A stretch of DNA of 64,000 bases from DASUGC01 sp035606665 (GTDB lineage: Bacteria; Acidobacteriota; Vicinamibacteria; Vicinamibacterales; SCN-69-37), in NCBI GenBank assembly GCA_035606665.1, contig DATNEY010000008.1, positions 12,392-76,391 of the forward strand. The letters run 5' to 3'. The position numbers were made by a program, and so were the translations under genes. Under the pieces are notes generated by a model, which did no database searches, was not told the DNA's origin, and saw only the letters and a list, made by a program, of their open reading frames with translations. This document shows, in pieces, positions 59,272 through 64,000 of this stretch; within the stretch, counting starts at the first letter, position 1, and each line of letters starts with the position of its first letter.

Positions 59272-62200
59272 TTTCTCCGCGGCCCCCGGATCCTCAGCGG
59301 CCTCGGAGGCGTCAGTTCCACCGGACCAGGCTGCGCGAGACTTCGCCATTGCGCCGGAGAACGACGTCGTGCTCGAAGCATCCGCAGGGACCGGCAAGAC
59401 CCGTGTGCTCGTCGATCGATACGTCAGGCTGATCGAGAAGGGCGTCGCCCCCAGGCACATCCTCGCCATTACCTTCACGCGGAAAGCCGCCGCCGAGATG
59501 CGCGAGCGCGTGCTCGGCGCGCTGCGGCGCCGCGCCGCGGAAGGCGGAATTCCTCCCGCGCGCTGGCGTGAGCTGCGCCAGCGGATTTCCGAGATTCAGA
59601 TCTCGACGATCGACGCGTTCTGCTTCAGTCTCCTGCGCGAATTCCCGCTCGAAGCGGGCGTGGAACCAGGCTTCGACATCGCGGACGAAACGGAGATGGG
59701 CCGGTTCGCTCGGGAAGCCATGGACCGCGCGCTCCGGGTCACGCGCGGTCTGATCGCCGAGGATGAGGCGCTGCGGCTTCTCTTTGCGCGGGTCCGAGGC
59801 AACGTTCTGCGGAGCGCCGTCGAGGACATGCTTGACCGGCGCCATGTGGCGTTGCCGGCCGTCGCGACGTTCGTCAAGGATTCCGCCGCCGCAACGGCGC
59901 CGGAAGTCGTCGACACGTTTCTCGATCGACTCCGCGGAGTGTTCGCGCGTTCGCCGCATCGCACTGCGTTCCTGGACAACGGGCCCGACGCGCCCGAGTT
60001 CAAGTGGCTCCACGCGGATCTGACGGCGCTCGACACGTTTTCCAGCACCGGGATGGCGCGCGTGCAGCAGCTCCGCCGCAGGCTCGAACGGTCGTTCCTG
60101 ACGCAGAAGGGCACGGCCCGGCTCAAGACGTCCTTCAAGGTTCCGCAGTTCAGGAACAAGCCGGCGAAGGACGCGCACGAAGCGGCGATGGCCGGGTTGG
60201 CTCCGGAGATCAAGGACGCGCTCGAGGCGCTCGAGACGTCGGTCAACGCGCTGCTCGCTCGCGGAGTCCTGCGGCTTCTCATCATTGCCTGCAAGCAGTA
60301 CGAAGCGCTGCTCGACGAGCACGCGCTCCTCGATTTCGCCGGCATGCTCGACAAGGCCGTCGCGCTCCTGACTCGGCAGGAGGAGTTCGCGCGCAGCCGC
60401 CTCAAACTGCAGTCGCGCTACCACCACCTGCTGGTCGATGAGTTTCAGGACACAAGCCGTTTGCAGTGGCGCCTTGTCGAGTTGCTCGTGGACTCGTGGG
60501 GAGAGGGCGAGGGCATCGCCGACGCGCCCACCTCCATTTTCATCGTTGGCGATCGCAAGCAGTCGATCTACCGCTTCCGGCACGCCGAGGTGACGCTGCT
60601 CGATGAGGCGGCAAGGAAGATCTCCGCGCTGCGACCGGGCCGGACCGTTCATCAGGCGATCACCAACAGCTTCCGCGCGGTTCCGGAGCTGCTTTCCTTC
60701 GTCAACAGTCTGTCCGAGTCGCTGGTCCGGCCTACCGAGTTACCGGAGCGTTTCACGTACACCGAACGCGACCGCTTTCCGGTTCCGGCGGTTGGGCCCG
60801 GTGCACTCCGGGAAGGCGCGCCCGTGCTCGGCCTCATCGCGGAGCCGACGATGGCGCAGTGCGCGTCGGCGGTGGCGGCGGAGATCGAACGGCTTGTGGG
60901 ACGAGCCCTCGTCCGTGACCGGCACGGGCCGCCGAGGCCGGCGCGGCCCGACGACATCGCGATACTGTTCCGGGTCCGGGCGGGGCATCAGCTGTTCGAG
61001 TCAGCGCTCGAAGCGCGCGACATTCGGACGTACGTCTACAAGGGACTGGGCTTCTTCGACGCGCCGGAAGTGCAGGACTTGCAAGCACTTCTGAGAGTCC
61101 TGGCGCAGCCGGACTCTGACCTCCGGGCCGCCGAGTTCCTGCGGTCCCGGTTCGTTCGCATCTCGGACATCGCGCTCACGCGACTGGCGCCCCGGTTCTC
61201 CGACGCCTTGCTGCTGCCGGATCTGCCCGCGCTCGATGCACTCGACGAGCCGGACCGCCGGCTGATCGACCTGGCCCGCCGCGATCTCGCGCGATGGCTC
61301 GAGCAGGCGGATCGCCTGCCGCCGTCCGAGCTCGTGGACACGGTGCTGGCCGATGCAGCGTACGCAGCGGAGATGCGCGGCCGGCGCCTCGATCAGGCGC
61401 GTGAAAACGTGAAGAAGGTGCGCAGCCTCATCCGCCGGGTCGAGAGCCGCGGATACGCGACCATCGGCCGCATCGCCGAGTACTTCGAGACCCTCCGGGC
61501 AGGCGACGAGTCGCACGCCATCCTCGAGGCGTCCGGTTGCGTGAATCTGATGACGATGCATGCGGCCAAGGGGCTCGAATTCCCGATCGTCTTCCTCGTG
61601 AATCTTCAGATGCCGGGACGCGGACGCGGCGGCGGGTTCTCCGTCATCGAGCACGGACCCGACGGCCGGCCGGAGGTCGCGTTCACGTCAACCGAGGCGA
61701 CGAAGCTGGAGGACGAGCGCGAGGCCGAGGAGCTGCGACGGTTGCTCTACGTGGGCGTGACCCGCGCGCGCGACAGGCTGTACCTCGCGGGACAGATCGA
61801 CGCACGCGGCGAGCTCCGCCGTGGTCCGCGCAGCCTGGCGTCCCTCCTGCCTTCGTCGATGACGGCGCTGTTTCGGGAGGCGGCCGCCGGCACTGATGGA
61901 AATGAGAAGGCTGATGTGACCTGGACAGTGGCGGGAGGGTCATACACGTTCGCGGTGTGCCGGCCAACCCGGCCGACGGCCCGTTCGGCTGCGGCTGTAC
62001 CCACGGGCGTTGTCGACATCGATACAGAGATGTTGGGCAGTGGCGGGCGCCGGCCGGTGTCGGCCGCGGCGACTGGGCCACAGGTCATGCCGCAATCCGC
62101 TGATGCCGATGCGCGCGGCCACCGGCTCGTGGGCACCATCGTCCATCGATTGTTCCAGCACCGGGTGGACACTGATTGGGAGCCATCGCGAGTGGAGCAG

Positions 62201-62569
62201 TGGCTGGCGTCGGTCGTGTCCGTGGAGGAGCGCATTGATATTGCCGTCGAGGATTGGGTCGGGACCTGGACGGCTGCGTTCGAGCGCTACCGGCGGCTCA
62301 GACGCACGCCGGAGGTGGACCAGCTCCTGGCATCGGGAGACTGCCTGTTCGAAGTGCCGTTCTCGTACGTGCAGGAGGACCGGCCGGGAGAGGTCCTGCG
62401 CGGTGTCATCGATGGTGTCGTGATTCCCCGGCACGGGCCGGTCACCGTGATCGAGTTCAAAACCGGCATCCCGAGGCCCGGCCATACGGACCAGGTGGCG
62501 CAATATCAGGCCGCAATTCGCGTCATTCTTGGGAAAAAAGACGTCGGCGTGAAGATTCTCTACGCGTGA
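59249..62569 (+). CDS. addA: AddA-like helicase-nuclease (UvrD/RecB family)
   Basis: 1106 aa. The start MKQPSLFDFSAAPGSS is inside the end of addB (23 nt overlap). SF1 motifs are: I EASAGTGKTRVLVDRY, Ia AITFTRKAAAEMRERV, II LLVDEFQDTSRLQW, III FIVGDRKQSIYRFRHAE, V TMHAAKGLEFPIVFLVN and VI LLYVGVTRARDRLYLAG. The nuclease at the C-terminus has GTIVHRLFQH, LRGVIDGVVI and VTVIEFKTG with QVAQYQAAI. It is the active motor and nuclease of the AddAB complex. Confidence 0.9.
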   Translation: MKQPSLFDFSAAPGSSAASEASVPPDQAARDFAIAPENDVVLEASAGTGKTRVLVDRYVRLIEKGVAPRHILAITFTRKAAAEMRERVLGALRRRAAEGGIPPARWRELRQRISEIQISTIDAFCFSLLREFPLEAGVEPGFDIADETEMGRFAREAMDRALRVTRGLIAEDEALRLLFARVRGNVLRSAVEDMLDRRHVALPAVATFVKDSAAATAPEVVDTFLDRLRGVFARSPHRTAFLDNGPDAPEFKWLHADLTALDTFSSTGMARVQQLRRRLERSFLTQKGTARLKTSFKVPQFRNKPAKDAHEAAMAGLAPEIKDALEALETSVNALLARGVLRLLIIACKQYEALLDEHALLDFAGMLDKAVALLTRQEEFARSRLKLQSRYHHLLVDEFQDTSRLQWRLVELLVDSWGEGEGIADAPTSIFIVGDRKQSIYRFRHAEVTLLDEAARKISALRPGRTVHQAITNSFRAVPELLSFVNSLSESLVRPTELPERFTYTERDRFPVPAVGPGALREGAPVLGLIAEPTMAQCASAVAAEIERLVGRALVRDRHGPPRPARPDDIAILFRVRAGHQLFESALEARDIRTYVYKGLGFFDAPEVQDLQALLRVLAQPDSDLRAAEFLRSRFVRISDIALTRLAPRFSDALLLPDLPALDALDEPDRRLIDLARRDLARWLEQADRLPPSELVDTVLADAAYAAEMRGRRLDQARENVKKVRSLIRRVESRGYATIGRIAEYFETLRAGDESHAILEASGCVNLMTMHAAKGLEFPIVFLVNLQMPGRGRGGGFSVIEHGPDGRPEVAFTSTEATKLEDEREAEELRRLLYVGVTRARDRLYLAGQIDARGELRRGPRSLASLLPSSMTALFREAAAGTDGNEKADVTWTVAGGSYTFAVCRPTRPTARSAAAVPTGVVDIDTEMLGSGGRRPVSAAATGPQVMPQSADADARGHRLVGTIVHRLFQHRVDTDWEPSRVEQWLASVVSVEERIDIAVEDWVGTWTAAFERYRRLRRTPEVDQLLASGDCLFEVPFSYVQEDRPGEVLRGVIDGVVIPRHGPVTVIEFKTGIPRPGHTDQVAQYQAAIRVILGKKDVGVKILYA

Positions 62570-62631
62570 GGCCGCGGGAGGCGATACACTCAGGTCACGG
62601 GCGGATCGAGCCGTCCGACGGAGTTTACGCA

Positions 62632-62856
62632 TTGTCACTTACGTGTCCGAACTGCGGAAACGCAGAAAATTTTCAGGTCAAGACCCTGCAGATGCATCTC
62701 CTGCGCGTGCTTGACGGCCAGTTCCAGCCCCCATCCGAAGAAGGCCGGCCCGCACTCGTTGAGGTTCTGTGCGACGAGTGCGACAGCACGGTCGATCTTG
62801 CCGAGCTCGACGAAGCTTCGCGCCGCGAATTGCTTGCGACGCTCGGCGCCCGTTAG
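62632..62856 (+). CDS. Small zinc-ribbon protein
   Basis: 74 aa from a probable TTG start: LSLTCPNCGNAENFQVKTLQ, then VEVLCDECDSTVDLAELDEA. Two CxxC knuckles form one zinc site. 62 nt behind addA. TACACT at 62585-62590 might be its -10. Unknown role. Confidence 0.6.
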   Translation: MSLTCPNCGNAENFQVKTLQMHLLRVLDGQFQPPSEEGRPALVEVLCDECDSTVDLAELDEASRRELLATLGAR

Positions 62857-63090
62857 GTGCTCCCAAGTTTCCACGGCTTTCTGTACGGCGGCGAGCCCTC
62901 GGGAGTGGGGGCAGACCGGCGTCGCGGAATCCGTCCGCGATCCGATCGCCGCTGGCATCCCGAGCTGAACCCGGACATGCCGCCGGCACCCGCCATGCCG
63001 CGCGCGGGCGCCGATGCCGCCGTGGACTTCGTTGACATGAGTGCGGTGGTCGATCGCATCCATGCCGCCTTCTTTCATCGCGGACGCTGA
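62857..63090 (+). CDS. Doubtful 77-aa reading frame
   Basis: An open frame beginning GTG directly after the zinc-ribbon stop. Pro/Arg-rich start, then MPRAGADAAVDFVDMSAVVD and RIHAAFFHRGR. The end looks helical, but composition is no better than a chance frame in GC-rich DNA. It overlaps the start of the next gene. Confidence 0.25.
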   Translation: MLPSFHGFLYGGEPSGVGADRRRGIRPRSDRRWHPELNPDMPPAPAMPRAGADAAVDFVDMSAVVDRIHAAFFHRGR

Positions 63091-63520
63091 TTCCGGTTCG
63101 GCCCGGCCGTCGAGGCCGGCAACGCTTCAGGTGCATCTCGTCCTGCTCGGGCGTCTGCATCGCCTGCTGGGCGCCTTCGGCGTCCTCTGCGGGCTGTCGC
63201 TCGCCGTGCTGGCAGCCGGTACGAGTGCCGGTCTTCGCAGCCTCGGGACGCACGGTCCAGAGGGCCAGGCTGGTGTCGTGATTCTTGGGCTGTGCGCGGT
63301 CGTGACGACGCTTGGCGGTCTGGCTCTGATTGTGGCCGGGCGCGCCCTCGATCGCCGCAGCACGGGAGGCCGCCTTGGCGCGTTGATCCTCGCGGTTCCC
63401 AACCTGATCGTCGTTCCGTTCGGCACGGCGCTCAGCGTGTATGCCTTCTGGGTGCTGCTGAACGATGAGGCCCGCAGCGAATTCGGGCGGCCGCCCCGAA
63501 CCCCCGTGAGATCGGCATGA
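63062..63520 (+). CDS. Small polytopic membrane protein
   Basis: About 152 aa from MPPSFIADADSGSARPSRPA; an ATG 21 nt earlier or a later GTG (VHLVLLGRLHRLLGAFGV) are alternatives. Four hydrophobic segments, then a tail ALSVYAFWVLLNDEARSEFG, a motif common in small integral proteins (YxxWVLLNxEx). Its stop overlaps the next start (ATGA). Confidence 0.65.
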   Translation: MPPSFIADADSGSARPSRPATLQVHLVLLGRLHRLLGAFGVLCGLSLAVLAAGTSAGLRSLGTHGPEGQAGVVILGLCAVVTTLGGLALIVAGRALDRRSTGGRLGALILAVPNLIVVPFGTALSVYAFWVLLNDEARSEFGRPPRTPVRSA

Positions 63521-63849
63521 CGAGCCCGGCGCCGCAGAAAGGGCTCGCGCCTGAAGTCCTCGCCGTGCTCGCGTACGTCGGCGGCGCTATTACGGGCATC
63601 GTGCTGCTCGTCTACGAGAAGAAGGATCGGTTCGTCCGTTTCCATGCCATGCAGTCCACGGTGACGTTTCTGCTGGTGCTCGCGGCGCAGCTCGCCCTGT
63701 CGGGCCTGCCGTGGCTTGGCGGTCTGCTATATGTGCCGTTTGTCATCGGCGTGGTGGCGCTCTGGATCTTCCTGATGTACCAGGCCTTCCACAAACGCAG
63801 CTACAAGCTCCCGTATATCGGGGACTTCGCCGAACACCAGCTGCGATGA
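63517..63849 (+). CDS. DUF4870/Tic20-like membrane protein
   Basis: 110 aa with three or four membrane helices: VLAVLAYVGGAITGIVLLVY, EKKDRFVRFHAMQSTVTFLL and WIFLMYQAFHKRSYKLPYIG. The FVRFHAxQS motif is diagnostic of the DUF4870 family. Overlaps the gene before by ATGA, so the two are co-translated. Confidence 0.85.
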   Translation: MTSPAPQKGLAPEVLAVLAYVGGAITGIVLLVYEKKDRFVRFHAMQSTVTFLLVLAAQLALSGLPWLGGLLYVPFVIGVVALWIFLMYQAFHKRSYKLPYIGDFAEHQLR

Positions 63850-63935
63850 TTTGCCGGGGCTAAGAGTGCGTTGCAAAATTAACGCTTGTACTTGATCGAG
63901 CGGTTCGGTACGGTGCGGCGACTGCTGGGAGGCGG

Positions 63936-64000
63936 TCCCCCATCGCCACCTTCTCCATCGATGACGCTCTGTGGGCGCGCGTCGAACGGTTGCTGCCCGC
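63936..64000 (+). CDS. Possible N-terminus of an IS5-type transposase (cut by window end)
   Basis: The last codons read TFSIDDALWARVERLLP, close to the (D)xxWxRIExLLP start of DUF4096/IS5-family transposases. No certain start codon is seen in frame, and upstream the DNA becomes AT-richer (AAAATTAACGCTTGTACTTG), which could be an IS end. Only an edge fragment, so tentative. Confidence 0.35.

Noticed and set aside
62635..63253. Long minus-strand frames opposite the zinc-ribbon and membrane genes
   Set aside because: They are antisense shadows without start context or family character; the plus-strand CxxC and membrane motifs are clear.

Overview
The window is GC-rich chromosomal DNA from a free-living bacterium. 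The tight lgt/lspA/ileS operon, the Fur-rubrerythrin fusion, a PGI of the type usually fused to transaldolase, TMTC-like TPR proteins and many small exported proteins of unknown role suggest Acidobacteriota, perhaps class Vicinamibacteria. This placement is inferred from gene content only. Many genes overlap by 4 nt, and several carry a -10-like hexamer 6-10 nt before the start codon, which suggests leaderless mRNAs.

Region 1-20.9 kb is housekeeping: NUDIX/rluD/lgt/lspA/ileS; HAD and GNAT genes; HIT/prmC/prfA; moaED; thiD and bioY; an exported methyltransferase and PGI; an iron pair (ErpA and Fur-rubrerythrin); a PHP phosphoesterase with a degenerate ABC ATPase; sodC; an exported lipoprotein; a cold-shock gene and a selenocysteine tRNA. 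REP-like double hairpins sit in several gene gaps.

Region 20.945-31.053 kb is the most remarkable part. It is a 10.1 kb element with perfect 35-bp terminal inverted repeats and a perfect 14-bp target-site duplication, inserted at the -35 box of the cold-shock gene. It carries a family B DNA polymerase (frameshifted at an A5 run), an HNH protein, a basic HTH-like protein, a zinc-ribbon protein and a solo Cas1. That is the gene set of a casposon, the Cas1-driven transposon class thought to have given rise to CRISPR adaptation. The Cas1 has lost its C-terminal H/D catalytic part and runs into a GxxExxY nuclease gene. The cargo looks like a defence island: a class III nucleotidyl cyclase, a Shedu-type nuclease, a PD-(D/E)XK protein and a HEPN-LprI protein. 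A third, diverged copy of the terminal repeat abuts the right end.

Region 31-41.4 kb holds exported and membrane proteins, an ArsR/AHSA1/VOC operon, a TauE/SafE exporter, tRNA-Ala(GGC), a TPR membrane protein, dodecin and small stress proteins.

Region 41.4-53.3 kb is a possible NAD-linked signalling or immunity cluster: an AAA+ ATPase with a C-terminal SLOG-like domain, a NUDIX ADP-ribose hydrolase, a 1903-aa multi-GAF/PAS histidine kinase, a response regulator whose output is a CAP12-type TIR-like domain, and an LRR-ROC-COR-TIR protein resembling an NLR.

Region 53.3-64 kb holds asparaginase (its N-terminus encoded by a 100-bp dispersed repeat), a periplasmic helical protein, AddB/AddA-like recombination nucleases, small zinc and membrane proteins, and the possible start of an IS transposase at the window edge.
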